In this document: positions 51,239 to 61,652 of the stretch, piece after piece
How positions within the stretch are numbered: position 1 is the stretch's first letter
How the letters are laid out: the number at the start of each line of letters is the position of its first letter
Source: Salisediminibacterium beveridgei
GTDB lineage: Bacteria; Bacillota; Bacilli; Bacillales; Salisediminibacteriaceae
Assembly: GCF_001721685.1 (NCBI RefSeq)
Contig: NZ_CP012502.1
Location: forward strand, 744,001 to 808,000
DNA length: 64,000 nucleotides
Direction: 5' to 3'
Notes under the pieces: generated by a model
What the model was told of the DNA's origin: nothing
Databases searched by the model: none
Seen by the model: the letters and a program-made list of their open reading frames with translations, nothing else
Made by a program: the position numbers and the translations under genes

Positions 51239-51982
51239 ATGAAGATGTATTGTCCAGAAGAATTCCCGGTGGCATTGTTTGTCAACGGGCAGGAAATGTC
51301 TGTATATCAACTGACCGATGCTGATCTTGAAGAGTGGTGTTACGGTCACCTGTTCAGTGAAGGGGTCATTGAATCGGCAGAGGATATCGAAGACATCCGG
51401 ATTGTAGAAGGTAAAATCTCAGTGGAGCTGAGAGAGGACCTCGATGTTGCCAAATTGATGGGCAGAAAAAAAAGAATGACTGCCGGATGCGGTAATGGCG
51501 TAACATTCTTTTCAATGAATGATGTGCTGGGCTTTCCGAAAGTGGAAACAAACCACCGGATTTCATTGACGTATTTACTGAAGAAACGGCATGAATTTGC
51601 GAAGTCTTCGCCTATGTACAACGAAACGGGGGGGATGCATGGAGCCTGTTTTATCATGCAGGATGGCTCGTTGGTGATCAGAGAAGATATCGGCCGCCAT
51701 AACGCAGTGGATAAAGTGATTGGTTATGGGCTCATAAACGGCGTTCAACCGGAAGAGGTCATTTTACTGACGACCGGTCGGGTATCCTATGAAATGCTTT
51801 CTAAATCAGCAAGATACGGAATCGGTGTAATCGGAAGCCGGACAGCGGCGACAAAGCAGGCTGTTCAGCTGGCAAATTTCCTTGGGGTAGAGGTAGTTGG
51901 TTACATGCGGGGCAGAATGTCTTTTGTTTACACAAAGCAGGACAAAGTATTTAATGATTTGGAAGCGGCTACATCGATTTAG
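51239..51982 (+). CDS. fdhD: formate dehydrogenase sulfurtransferase FdhD
   Basis: 247 residues from ATG 51239 (AGGGAGG 7 nt upstream). FdhD takes sulfur from cysteine desulfurase and passes it to the molybdenum centre of FdhA, which is essential for activity. Family blocks: EEWCYGHLFSEGVI, ETGGMHGACFIMQDGSLVIREDIGRHNAVDKVIGYGL, ILLTTGRVSYEMLSKSARYGIGVIGSRTA. The loop that holds C-x-x-C in E. coli reads TAGC84GNG here with only the first cysteine, a form shared by part of the family. It opens the formate dehydrogenase locus, 54 nt before fdhA. Confidence 0.94.
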   Translation: MKMYCPEEFPVALFVNGQEMSVYQLTDADLEEWCYGHLFSEGVIESAEDIEDIRIVEGKISVELREDLDVAKLMGRKKRMTAGCGNGVTFFSMNDVLGFPKVETNHRISLTYLLKKRHEFAKSSPMYNETGGMHGACFIMQDGSLVIREDIGRHNAVDKVIGYGLINGVQPEEVILLTTGRVSYEMLSKSARYGIGVIGSRTAATKQAVQLANFLGVEVVGYMRGRMSFVYTKQDKVFNDLEAATSI

Positions 51983-52036
51983 CAAGGGGTTGCAGAATCG
52001 AAAAGTGAAATACTAAATGTAAGTTTAGGGGGAGTT

Positions 52037-55027
52037 ATGATGCTTGAAGTATCAAGAAGGCAATTTTTAAAGCTGTCGGGGGCAACGGCAGCAACACTGG
52101 CAGTCGTTGAACTCGGGTTTGACCCGGACAAGGCACTGGCTGAATCACAGAGCCTGAAGACGGAATCGTCGGTGATTACACCGACAATCTGTCCCTATTG
52201 CTCAGTAGGGTGCGGCATTTTGGTTCATGTGAAAGATGATGATGTTGTCTACACCGAAGGCGATCCGGATCACCCGATCAACCGGGGTTCACTCTGCAGT
52301 AAAGGGACGTCGATCCGGCAGCTGTATACGTCTGACAGACGTGTGAAAGCACCGATGTACCGGGCACCAGGCAGCGACACATGGGAAGAAAAGGACTGGG
52401 ATTGGACCCTGGACCGCATTGCGGAAAAGATTAAAGAAACCCGGGATGACACTTTTGAAGTAACCGCTGACGGCATACCGGTCTATCGCACGGAGGGAAT
52501 TGCCAGTCTCGGAGGCGCCGCTTTGGAAAATGAAGAGTGTTACCTGATTCAGAAATTTATGCGCGGCCTTGGCGCCACCTTTATTGAACACCAGGCGAGG
52601 ATATGACACTCCTCTACGGTTGCCGGTCTGGCACCAAGCTTTGGTCGTGGCGCAATGACAAATCACTGGAATGACATTCAGCACGCAAACGTCGTGATGG
52701 TCATCGGCGGAAACCCTGCAGAAAACCATCCGATCAGTATGAAATATGTTCAAAAAGCAAAAGACAACGGCGGTAAGCTCGTCGTGGTTGATCCGCGTTT
52801 CACCCGAACAGCTCAACTATCGGATGCGTATGCACCTCTTCGTTCCGGTACGGACATTCCGTTTATGGGTGGCCTGATCCATCACGCACTCAAAAACGGT
52901 TTGTACCATGAGGACTATGTCCGGCATTACACGAATGCAACATTCCTGATCCATGAGGATTTCAATTTTGAAGACGGATTATTCTCCGGTTATGACGAAG
53001 AGACAAGAAGTTATGATAAGTCTACATGGTCCTTCCAGAAGGATGAAGATGGCGAAATTATTCAGGATATGTCCATGCAGGATCCAAGATGCGTTTATCA
53101 GCTGATGAAGAAGCATTATGAGCGATACGATGCAGAAACCGTCGCAGCGATGACGGGCATGACCACCGAAGATTTTCTCAAGGTAGCAGACATTTTCTGC
53201 AGCACGGGAGCCGAAGACAAAACAGGAACGATCATGTATGCCATGGGAACAACCCAGCATACCGTCGGATCCCAAAATGTCCGCAGCTATGCGATCCTTC
53301 AGCTTCTGCTTGGGAACGTAGGACGCCCGGGCGGCGGTGTCAATGCCATGCGCGGGGAGTGTAATGTACAAGGTTCCACGGACTTCGCACTGCTGTTTCA
53401 CCTGATGTCGGGCTATATTGGCGCCCCGACTCAGAACGACCGCCACGCCAGTCTCTCGGCCTATAACGAGAATGAAACACCGGCTTCAGGTTATTGGAGC
53501 AACAAACCGAAATTCCTGGCCAGTTTGTTAAAAGCCTATTACGGCGATAATGCAACACCGGAAAATGATTTCCTGTTTGACTATTTCCCGAAAGGGCGGA
53601 AGAACTATTCCCATATTTCCCTGTTTGAATCCATGCATGAAGAGGATATTAAAGGGATGATTACTTGGGGGCAAAACCCGATGGTCGGGGGACCAAACTC
53701 GAACTTCGAACGCAAAGCGATGACGAAGCTCGACTGGTTCGTCTCCATGGACCTCTGGGAAACCGAAACAGCTTCATTCTGGAAAGAATCCGCAGGCAGT
53801 GATCCTTCTGCCATCGATACGGAAGTCTTCATGTTGCCGGCTTGTGGCCCTTACGAGAAGGAAGGGTCGGTCTCCAACAGCGGACGTTGGATGCAGTACC
53901 GCTGGAAAGCCCTTGAACCGAAACACGATTCCCGATCTGATGCATGGCTTGCCAATCAGTTGGCACTGCGTGTGAAAGCACTGTATGAGAATGAATCATC
54001 AGAAGCGGCGAAGCCGATCCAGGCACTGGATTGGAATTTCGGAGGATCGGACTATCCGGATGTTGATCTGGTGTGCCGGGAAATCAATGGCTACGACCTT
54101 ACCACGGGTCGAACGATTACTAACTTTACGCAATTGAAGGACGATGGAACGACATCGAGTGGAAACTGGATTTATTCCGGCTTCTATCCGGATGCAGGAC
54201 CTGATGAAGATAAGAACCTCTCCAAGCGGCGTGATGATAACGATACCGGCATGGAGAATTACTTGAACTGGTCCTTCGCATGGCCTGTAAACCGCCGGAT
54301 TTTGTATAACCGGGCAGGCGCAGATCCTCAGGGGCAACCATGGAGTCCTGACAAAGAGACGATCTGGTGGAACGGCAGTGAGTGGACAGGACATGATGTA
54401 CCGGACTTTGGTGGAACCAATCCGCCTGACGGTCCAGGCGGAACGAATCCATTTATCATGATTTCCCATGGGAAAGGTGGAATTTTCACCAATGCCACTA
54501 CAGATGGCCCGTTCCCTGAGCATTACGAGCCTTATGAGAGCCCGATTCCAAATGCATTCTCCAGTCAGGAACTGAATCCTGCGGTGCACATTTGGCCCGG
54601 TGACCATAACCGTCGCGGTAAATTTGCCGACTTCCCGATTGTGGCAACGACCTATCGCCTGACGGAACATTGGCAGTCCGGATCCATGACAAGACAGCTG
54701 GAATGGCCGTCTGAATTGATGCCTTATATGTTCGTTGAGATCAGTGAAGAATTGGCGAAAGAGAAAGGCATTCAGGAACGGGATAAAGTCATGGTCTCAT
54801 CAGCACGTGGCGAAATAGAAGCCCTTGCGATGATTACGAAACGCTTCAAACCTTACACCATTCGCGGAGAAAAGATCCATCACCTGGGTATGCCATGGCA
54901 CTATGGGTATGAAGGCATCTCCACAGGGTCGATTGCAAACCATCTGACAAGTCATATTGGTGACGCCAATACGATGATACCGGAGTATAAAGCGTTTCTC
55001 TGTGATGTAAGGAGGGTGGAAGCATGA
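52037..55027 (+). CDS. fdhA: selenocysteine-containing formate dehydrogenase catalytic subunit (UGA at 52604)
   Basis: 996 residues with TGA 52604-52606 read as Sec190. The N-terminus has a twin-arginine signal (VSRRQFLKLSGATAATLAVVEL), so the folded enzyme is exported. A 4Fe-4S site follows (CPYCSVGCGILVHV...SLCSKG). The Sec context HQARI-U-HSSTVAGLAPSFGRGAMTNHWNDIQ matches E. coli FdnG (NQARV-U-HGPTVASLAPTFGRGAMTNHW) almost residue by residue. Later molybdopterin-binding and dinucleotide-binding domains are complete. Length and plan equal FdnG. It oxidises formate to CO2 at a Mo/W-bisMGD centre. Most callers would split this gene at the UGA. Confidence 0.96.
52618..52635 (+). promoter_or_regulatory. 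SECIS element of fdhA
   Basis: GGT-(bulged T)-GCC pairs with GGC-ACC around loop GGTCT. It starts 11 nt after the UGA. The bulged U and the GGU loop are the SelB contacts known from E. coli fdhF, whose hairpin has the same spacing and nearly the same bases. Confidence 0.92.
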
Positions 55028-55854
55028 GTTATGCCAAATTAGTTGATGTCACCCGTTGTGATGCGTGCCGAGCGTGTCAGGTCGCGTGCAAGAACTGGAA
55101 TGATCTCCCGATGGATGTTTCGGAATATGGCGGATCCTATCAATCCCACGAAAAAGTAAACGGGAAAACCTGGAATGTTCTGCAAATGAAAGAATATGAG
55201 AACGGCAGCGGCTTCGAGTGGTTATTCCGCCACTCAGCCTGCTTCCACTGCGAAGATGCGGCGTGTGAAAAGGTTTGTCCAGAAGGGGCTATTTCCACCA
55301 CAGACATGGGCAGCGTTGTCATCGATCAAGAAAAGTGTGTCGGCTGCAGCTACTGCGTGCAGAATTGCCCGTTTGACATTGTCGAATTGGCTGAGTACAC
55401 CAACGGTGACGGTGAGACGGTTGAACGGGCACAGAAGTGTACGATGTGTGATGACCGGATTCATAACGGTCTTCAGCCAGCTTGCGCGGATATCTGTCAT
55501 ATGGATGCCATTGTATTCGGTACGAAAGAAGAGATGAAAGAACTGGCTCAGAAGCGACTCGCTCAAGTTCAGGACCGTTATCCGAACGCGCAGATCTATG
55601 ATCCAGAAGGCGTTGGCGGAACCCACACGTTCTACTTGCTCGCAGAAGAGCCTGAGGCCTACGATCTGCCAAGAGATCCGAAAGTGCCGACTTCAGCCGT
55701 CGTTTGGAAAGATTATGCCCAGCCGATGGGAAAAGCGCTCTTAGGTGTTACGACAATGGCGGTCATGACCGGTTATGTGACGAATAAACTGTTCAATAAA
55801 GAAGGCCATGGATCTGAAGAAGAGGGGGGACATGACGATGTCGACAGAGATTAA
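55024..55854 (+). CDS. fdhB: formate dehydrogenase iron-sulfur subunit
   Basis: 276 residues. Four 4Fe-4S ferredoxin motifs can be read: CDACRACQVACKNW, CFHCEDAACEKVCP, CVGCSYCVQNCPFDI and CTMCDDRIHNGLQPACADIC. A single C-terminal membrane segment (ALLGVTTMAVMTGYVTNKLF, about 237-256) anchors it, as in FdnH. It carries electrons from FdhA to the cytochrome b subunit. ATGA overlap with fdhA and 17-nt overlap with the next gene indicate coupled translation. It has no own export signal and should travel with FdhA. Confidence 0.96.
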   Translation: MSYAKLVDVTRCDACRACQVACKNWNDLPMDVSEYGGSYQSHEKVNGKTWNVLQMKEYENGSGFEWLFRHSACFHCEDAACEKVCPEGAISTTDMGSVVIDQEKCVGCSYCVQNCPFDIVELAEYTNGDGETVERAQKCTMCDDRIHNGLQPACADICHMDAIVFGTKEEMKELAQKRLAQVQDRYPNAQIYDPEGVGGTHTFYLLAEEPEAYDLPRDPKVPTSAVVWKDYAQPMGKALLGVTTMAVMTGYVTNKLFNKEGHGSEEEGGHDDVDRD

Positions 55855-56533
55855 TACAACGCAAAAAGTCAAACGCTTCTCCAAAACATCACGTGTTGGT
55901 CACTGGGTGTTTGCACTGACGTTCTTTATGCTGTATTTCACCGCACTTCCTCTCTATTCGGATTTTTTCGGCTGGATGTATCCATTAATGGGCGGACCGG
56001 AAATGGCCCGGCTGTTGCATCGCATCTTTGCTGTCGTCTTTATTGCAGTACCGGTTTTGATGCTGATCTTTGATCCAAAGAGTATGCTGTTCTGGTTGAA
56101 ATCAACGTTCACATGGAAGAAAGACGACCTGAAATTTTTGGGACAGTTCCCGAAGGAATTTTTCCTGGGTAAAGGCGGTGGTCCAAAACAGGGTTTCTAT
56201 AACTCCGGGGAAAAACTGAATTCACTGCTCGTGATTTTGACAGCTGTATTTCTGATTCTGTCAGGGATCGTCATGTGGTTTCCGCAGTTTTTCTCATCAG
56301 GTGTCATTCAATGGGCGTTCCCGATTCATAACATTGCATTCGGACTATCTGTTGCTGTGATTGTCGGTCACATTTTCCTGAGTATCGGTCATCCGAATTC
56401 CAAAGCCTCTTTGGAAGGGATGACAAAGGGAACTGTAGATGTTGAGTATGCAAAAGCTCATCACGAAGTCTGGTATGATGAGCTTGTGGAAAAAGGAAAA
56501 ATCAAAAAAGACAATCAGGACAAAGGTGCATAA
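55838..56533 (+). CDS. fdhC: formate dehydrogenase cytochrome b subunit
   Basis: 231 residues, four membrane helices, FdnI type. Likely haem ligands are the His in SRVGHWVFALTFFMLYFT, LLHRIFAVVFIAVPVL, FPIHNIAF and IVGHIFLSIGHP. It transfers electrons from FdhB to menaquinone, giving a formate:quinone loop. I chose ATG 55838 for its spacing from GGGGGG; ATG 55832 is close by. It ends before a terminator. Confidence 0.94.
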   Translation: MSTEINTTQKVKRFSKTSRVGHWVFALTFFMLYFTALPLYSDFFGWMYPLMGGPEMARLLHRIFAVVFIAVPVLMLIFDPKSMLFWLKSTFTWKKDDLKFLGQFPKEFFLGKGGGPKQGFYNSGEKLNSLLVILTAVFLILSGIVMWFPQFFSSGVIQWAFPIHNIAFGLSVAVIVGHIFLSIGHPNSKASLEGMTKGTVDVEYAKAHHEVWYDELVEKGKIKKDNQDKGA

Positions 56534-56560
56534 CGGATCGTCAAACAAAAAGTTCTATGA

Positions 56561-56590
56561 AAAGGCTGTCCTTACATGGACAGCCTTTCC
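56561..56590 (+). terminator. terminator after fdhC
   Basis: AAAGGCTGTCC pairs with GGACAGCCTTT around TTACAT. It may be partly read through, since fdhE and the cofactor genes follow closely. Confidence 0.85.
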
Positions 56591-56640
56591 TTATGAGAGA
56601 TATAATGATAAATAGAATGATATCTTTAAGGAGGATTATT

Positions 56641-57426
56641 ATGAATCCCAATGTCGTAGCCGAAGAATACTTGATTCTGCAGCGGGCCATCATGGATGCT
56701 CAGAAAGAATTAACAGAAGCCTACGTGAATGAAATCGATTTGGATATCAAGAAACAAGATTTAAAACGGGAACTGCCCGTTCTCCCTCAACTGACTCAAT
56801 CCCCTGTTCCGGGGGTTCTGTATCATCAGGCAGTGGAAAAGATTGCAGACGTGATCGAAGAACACCAGCCTGACTTGGCAGACGAATTAAATAAGATCAA
56901 AGCAACGTTGACAGAAGAGGAAGTCATGACCTGGATCAAGGAAGCAGTGATGTTTGATGAGTTTTATTTCAAGCAGCAGGCGAAAGATCGCGGTGTGTCC
57001 GAATGGTTGCCTCATTTCCTTGCGGAGCAGGGTTTAAGACCTTTCATGCAGCTCATGGCCCGTGAAGTAGCGGATATTATCCAGGAATTCGATGTGATGG
57101 GAACATGCCCTTGCTGCGGTGAACCTCACCGTGTCGCCAAGCTGATCAAAGGCGAAAAGCATTTGAATTGCCCCCGCTGTGAGACCCTTTGGAAGCAAAA
57201 ACGGCTTGCCTGTGTCCACTGCGGTAATGATAAGCATGAAAAACTCTTTTATATTAACGTGAAAGATGATGAATCCTCAAAAATTGAAGTCTGTGAATCC
57301 TGCAAGAACTACTTGAAAGTGGTGGATACGGAGAAGTTGTTTGCCAACAAACCTGCTGCATTGCTTGATCTTGAGACGATTCACCTGGATTTTGTGGCCC
57401 AAGAGGAAGGCTATGATGGACAATAG
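56641..57426 (+). CDS. fdhE: formate dehydrogenase accessory protein FdhE
   Basis: 261 residues. The C-terminal part carries four zinc/iron C-x-x-C pairs: CPCCGEPH, CPRCETLW, CVHCGND and CESCKNY, the FdhE rubredoxin-like domain. FdhE binds FdhA before export and is needed for its assembly. Start ATG 56641 with AAGGAGGATT upstream. The N-terminal 150 residues are helical and less conserved. Confidence 0.93.
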   Translation: MNPNVVAEEYLILQRAIMDAQKELTEAYVNEIDLDIKKQDLKRELPVLPQLTQSPVPGVLYHQAVEKIADVIEEHQPDLADELNKIKATLTEEEVMTWIKEAVMFDEFYFKQQAKDRGVSEWLPHFLAEQGLRPFMQLMAREVADIIQEFDVMGTCPCCGEPHRVAKLIKGEKHLNCPRCETLWKQKRLACVHCGNDKHEKLFYINVKDDESSKIEVCESCKNYLKVVDTEKLFANKPAALLDLETIHLDFVAQEEGYDGQ

Positions 57427-57472
57427 TTCATCATGCAGCTGATGAAAGCTGATAATAAAGGAGGAACTCACC

Positions 57473-58075
57473 ATGGAGATTACTGGAATTATTCTTGCCG
57501 GTGGAAAATCGAGCCGGATGGGACGGAACAAAGCGCTTCTGCAGGTAGGTGATGAGACGAATATTGGCAGAATCAAGCGTTTGATCCAAACACGAACCGA
57601 TCATCAGATCCTGATTACGAACGATCCGGACTCCTACGAGTTTCTGCAGATGCCGATGTATGAAGATGAACACAAAGAACATGGACCACTGGCTGGTATT
57701 GAGGTGGCTTTAAAGCATTCAGAAACCCCTTGGAATCTGATTATTGCCTGTGACATGCCGTTTGCGGACATGGAAATTGCACGGTTTCTTTGCAAGAAGG
57801 TGCAGGAAAGTGGAGCGATGGCTGCCGTACCTGAATACAATGGGAAGCGTCATCCGCTGTTCGCCTGCTATCATAAAGATTTTTTGCCGTACGTGGTGGA
57901 TGCACTTGAAGAAGGCGAAAAACGGATGGTCAACGTGTTGGATCAAGTCAATGCCATCACCGTGACAGAGGAAGATTTGAAAGATGCCGGCTGGAGTGAA
58001 GCGCATTTGAAGCTGGCGTTTTACAATATGAATCGGCCTGAAGACTATGAATGGGTTCAAACACAGCAAGTATAA
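57473..58075 (+). CDS. mobA: molybdenum cofactor guanylyltransferase (MobA)
   Basis: 200 residues. The nucleotidyltransferase start ITGIILAGGKSSRMGRNKALLQVGD is the GTP-binding loop; HGPLAGIEVAL and IACDMPFADMEI hold the metal-binding Asp. It adds GMP to molybdopterin, making the bisMGD form that Fdh needs. Ribosome site AAAGGAGGAAC. Confidence 0.94.
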   Translation: MEITGIILAGGKSSRMGRNKALLQVGDETNIGRIKRLIQTRTDHQILITNDPDSYEFLQMPMYEDEHKEHGPLAGIEVALKHSETPWNLIIACDMPFADMEIARFLCKKVQESGAMAAVPEYNGKRHPLFACYHKDFLPYVVDALEEGEKRMVNVLDQVNAITVTEEDLKDAGWSEAHLKLAFYNMNRPEDYEWVQTQQV

Positions 58076-58099
58076 CATCAGGTAATGGAGGCTCATTGA

Positions 58100-59335
58100 A
58101 TGGACTTTTTTCGGGTGAAATCAACAGAAGAGATGAGTGAGATCATCGATGCTCACGTTCAGCGTCTTACATATGCTGAATCCGTATCTCCTGATCACGC
58201 AGCAGGACGTGTATTGTATGAAGATGTTCACGCCACGGAAGATGTACCCGGCTTTTCAAGATCCACAGTAGATGGGTATGCAGTGAAGGCGATGGATACA
58301 CACGGAGCGACAGAAGCGATGCCGGCATTTTTGTCATTGGCGGGCAGCATTGAGATGGGGCAGGAAGCTGCCATGGTCCTCGACATGGATCAGGCGGTGT
58401 ATGTACCCACGGGTGCGATGATTCCTGAAGGAGCAGATGCTGTCGTCATGATTGAAGACGCAGACCTGTCCGGGGATCTGGTGCAGGTATTCAAACCAGT
58501 CCGGCACCAGGAAAATGTCATTCTCAAAGGAGAAGATACGCAAGCAGGAAGTGCAGTGCTGACTGCCGGAACAGAAATCCGTCCACAGGAAGCCGGTGCA
58601 TTGGCTGCACTTGGTCTGTCGAGCATCACTGTCTGTAAAAAACCTGTTGTCGGGTATCTTTCCTCGGGAGATGAAATTGTTCCCTATGCGAAACAGGAAC
58701 TCAAGATGGGTGAAATCCGTGATGTCAATGGCGTCACGATTCCGTCCTTGATCAGGTCCTGGGGATGTGACGTCGTCGTCTCCCCGATTGCTGCTGATGA
58801 TCGTCAAGATTTCCAAGAAAAAGCGAACCGCCTGTTTGAGCAGTGCGACATGATCATCATGAGTGGCGGCAGTTCTGTTGGCGAGAAAGATTATACGACA
58901 GAGGTCATTGAATCTCTGGGAAATGGAACTCCCGGCCTTTTGGTCCACGGGGTCTCGGTGAAACCCGGAAAACCGACCATTCTTTCAGTGACGTCGGCTA
59001 AACCGGTACTCGGGTTACCAGGGCACCCTGCTTCAGCGATGGTTATTTTTCATATGTTTGGTAAACAGATCATTCATCGATTACTCGGCATGAACCGTGG
59101 AAATCGTCATACAACTGTCGCCAGAGTGTCACAAAATATTCCTTCTTCACCCGGCCGTACTGATTATATTCGTGTTACATTGAAGTCAGGAACACCATAC
59201 TCGGAAGCTGAACCTGTCCTGGGAAAATCGGGGCTGATCAGTACACTGATCAAAAGTGATGGTCTGATGGAAATCCCTTCACGAAAAGAAGGCGTCCAAA
59301 AAGGCGATCTGGTCAAGGTTCATTACTTCATCTGA
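58100..59335 (+). CDS. moeA: molybdopterin molybdenumtransferase (MoeA)
   Basis: 411 residues, normal MoeA length. Blocks: DVPGFSRSTVDGYAVKA, VYVPTGAMIPEGADAVVMIED, IGYLSSGDE-type segment (VVGYLSSGDEIVP), DMIIMSGGSSVGEKDYTTEVIE and SVKPGKPTILSV. It inserts molybdate into adenylated molybdopterin. It is 24 nt after mobA and 15 nt before the second MoeA gene. Confidence 0.95.
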   Translation: MDFFRVKSTEEMSEIIDAHVQRLTYAESVSPDHAAGRVLYEDVHATEDVPGFSRSTVDGYAVKAMDTHGATEAMPAFLSLAGSIEMGQEAAMVLDMDQAVYVPTGAMIPEGADAVVMIEDADLSGDLVQVFKPVRHQENVILKGEDTQAGSAVLTAGTEIRPQEAGALAALGLSSITVCKKPVVGYLSSGDEIVPYAKQELKMGEIRDVNGVTIPSLIRSWGCDVVVSPIAADDRQDFQEKANRLFEQCDMIIMSGGSSVGEKDYTTEVIESLGNGTPGLLVHGVSVKPGKPTILSVTSAKPVLGLPGHPASAMVIFHMFGKQIIHRLLGMNRGNRHTTVARVSQNIPSSPGRTDYIRVTLKSGTPYSEAEPVLGKSGLISTLIKSDGLMEIPSRKEGVQKGDLVKVHYFI

Positions 59336-59350
59336 GGGGGCTGTTCCATT

Positions 59351-61276
59351 ATGAAAAAGCGTCATGAGCGCACGATTTATTTAGAGGATAAGCCAAGACA
59401 TGAAGCATTGCAGGAATGTCTGACTTTCATTGATCAACAGAAGAAAACCACGGAAGTTCTCCCTGTTGCTGAAGCAATGGGCAGAGTGACGGCCACCCCG
59501 ATCTTTGCAGGGGTTTCCAATCCGCACTATCACGCTTCAGCGATGGATGGGATTGCCGTTGAAGCGAATAGGACACAGACGGCGCATGAAAGCCGTCCGC
59601 TCCATCTGAAAAATGGAGCCGATTTTGCCTATGTGGATACAGGGCACGCGATTCCATCTCCTTTCAATGCCGTCATCATGATCGAGCAGGTGAATGAAGC
59701 CGGGGATGATGTTCTCGAAATTATTGAACCGGCTGTACCTTGGCAGCATATTCGGCCGATTGGTGAAGATATTACCTATGGTGAAATGCTTCTGCCTCAA
59801 GGACATCAGATCCGCCCGGTGGATGCAGGTGCCCTATTGGGCGCCCAGGTGCTTGACGTTGAGGTGAAACAAAAACCGAAAGTAGCCATTTATCCTTCGG
59901 GGAATGAATTGATCCAGCCTGATCAAAAGGCCGAACCAGGGAAGTTGATTGAATTCAACGGGACCATTTTTTCCGGAATGGTTGAATCCTGGGGCGGCAT
60001 CCCGATGTTGAAACCCATCGTCCGGGATGATCGGGAAAAGATCAGGCAGGCGTTGATTGAGGGCACAACAGAGGCGGACATCGTCTTGATCAATGCAGGA
60101 TCCTCAGCCGGTTCAAGGGACTACACAAAAGATGTCATCGAAGAACTGGGTGAGGTCTGGACCCACGGGATTGCTACCCGACCGGGGAAACCAGTCATTA
60201 TCGGGAACGTGAACGATACGATTGTGATGGGTGTTCCAGGGTATCCTGTCAGTGCCTACTTTGTGATGGAGTGGTTCGTCGAGCCGATGATTCATGCCTG
60301 GAATGGGCAGCCGACGCCGGTGAAACCGGTGATGAATGTGATCGCAGGAAGACGGATGACGTCGAATATGGGTTCAGAGGACTTTGTCAGGGTTCATATC
60401 GGCAAGGTTGGCGATCAGTATATTGCCAATCCCCTGTCCCGTTCTGCGAGTGTGACGATGTCTCTCGTCAAAGCAGATGGTATTGTCACGATTCCACCTG
60501 AACATTTAGGTGTTGAGCAGGGTGATCTCGTTGAAGCCCGTCTGTTAAAACCGAAAGAACAGCTGGATTTGACCACCTTATTCAGTGGCAGTCACGATCT
60601 TTCCATCGACATTCTTTCTTCAGTCATGAAAGAGTCAGACGGCGTGTCGTCAATTACGCCAAGTCACACCGGCAGCCTGGCAGGGCTGATTGCCCTGCAA
60701 AGAGGAGAAGCGCATATCGCAGGGATTCACCTGCTGGACCCGGCTACCGGAGAGTACAATGACAGCTATATCCGAAAATGGTTGAAAGACTTGGATATCA
60801 TTAAGCTGCCATTCCTTCGAAGGTCCCAGGGGTTGATCGTACCTGCCGGGAATCCGGAACATATTGAGGGGATTGAAGATGTGACCCGGGAAGGGATCCA
60901 TTACATCAATCGTCAAAAAGGTGCCGGGACGCGAGTATTATTTGATCATCTCCTCAAAAAACATGAAATCAGCCCGGACCAGCTGGAAGGATACCGGCGG
61001 GAAATGTACACGCATCTTAGTGTAGCGGCGGAAGTGATGGTGGATCATCATTCGTGCGGTATGGGAATCTATTCAGCTGCAAAGGCAGTTGGCGCAGATT
61101 TCATTCCGGTGGGAGATGAACAATATGATCTGATTATGACAAAAACATTCTACGAAAGTGAACGGGGGCAAAAGTTGTATCAGGCCCTTCGTTCAGAAGA
61201 ATTCAAACATAAAGTTGAGTCACTTGGCGGATATTCGGTCAATGAAAACGTTGAACCGGTTGCCATAGAGAATTAA
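59351..61276 (+). CDS. MoeA-like protein fused to a periplasmic-binding-type domain
   Basis: 641 residues. Residues 1-400 are a second MoeA ([74 protein letters not shown]). Residues about 405-630 form a PBP/LysR-substrate-like domain ([12 protein letters not shown]...[33 protein letters not shown]...[15 protein letters not shown]...[21 protein letters not shown]). This fusion is known in Bacillota and archaea; the extra domain may sense molybdate, tungstate or cofactor. Two MoeA types in one operon are often linked with Mo/W choice. Confidence 0.93.
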   Translation: MKKRHERTIYLEDKPRHEALQECLTFIDQQKKTTEVLPVAEAMGRVTATPIFAGVSNPHYHASAMDGIAVEANRTQTAHESRPLHLKNGADFAYVDTGHAIPSPFNAVIMIEQVNEAGDDVLEIIEPAVPWQHIRPIGEDITYGEMLLPQGHQIRPVDAGALLGAQVLDVEVKQKPKVAIYPSGNELIQPDQKAEPGKLIEFNGTIFSGMVESWGGIPMLKPIVRDDREKIRQALIEGTTEADIVLINAGSSAGSRDYTKDVIEELGEVWTHGIATRPGKPVIIGNVNDTIVMGVPGYPVSAYFVMEWFVEPMIHAWNGQPTPVKPVMNVIAGRRMTSNMGSEDFVRVHIGKVGDQYIANPLSRSASVTMSLVKADGIVTIPPEHLGVEQGDLVEARLLKPKEQLDLTTLFSGSHDLSIDILSSVMKESDGVSSITPSHTGSLAGLIALQRGEAHIAGIHLLDPATGEYNDSYIRKWLKDLDIIKLPFLRRSQGLIVPAGNPEHIEGIEDVTREGIHYINRQKGAGTRVLFDHLLKKHEISPDQLEGYRREMYTHLSVAAEVMVDHHSCGMGIYSAAKAVGADFIPVGDEQYDLIMTKTFYESERGQKLYQALRSEEFKHKVESLGGYSVNENVEPVAIEN

Positions 61277-61325
61277 CGACTGTTGTGTCACGTATCTATC
61301 AACTATCATAGAGGGGGAATGTAAC

Positions 61326-61529
61326 ATGATTTCAAACATTGGTATTCCAGGATTGGTTTTGATTCTCGTGATTGCACTCATTATTTTCGGACCAAGCAAA
61401 CTGCCGGAGATGGGGAAAGCAATGGGACAGACGCTGAAGGAATTCAAAAAATCCACGAAAGAACTGACAGATGATGTCAGTGAACCTGTGGAAGAAGCGA
61501 AGAAAGAAGCGAAGAAATTCACTGAATAA
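61326..61529 (+). CDS. tatA: Sec-independent translocase protein TatA
   Basis: 67 residues. One membrane helix ([28 protein letters not shown]) with the FGP hinge, then an amphipathic helix and a Lys/Glu-rich tail. TatA forms the export pore for folded proteins with twin-arginine signals. Its place at the end of the fdh locus fits export of FdhA. No tatC is visible here. Confidence 0.95.
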   Translation: MISNIGIPGLVLILVIALIIFGPSKLPEMGKAMGQTLKEFKKSTKELTDDVSEPVEEAKKEAKKFTE

Positions 61530-61542
61530 CTCAGGAATCAAG

Positions 61543-61571
61543 AACCGTTCACCTTGGGTGGGCGGTTTTTT
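61543..61571 (+). terminator. terminator after tatA
   Basis: AACCGTTCACC pairs with GGTGGGCGGTT (one G-T pair) around TTG, then TTTT. It closes the fdh locus. Confidence 0.85.
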
Positions 61572-61652
61572 GCCGTGTGGATAATTAGACAAATGACTTC
61601 TCCCCTTATACAATGACAATCAGAAGCGTTGTGTAACTGGAGGGATTCCATC

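Noticed and set aside
52604..52606. fdhA looked like a broken gene (two pieces split by TGA)
   Set aside because: Frame and homology continue without shift, the residue aligns with the Sec of FdnG, and a SECIS hairpin follows at the right distance. It is a selenocysteine codon, not a nonsense mutation.
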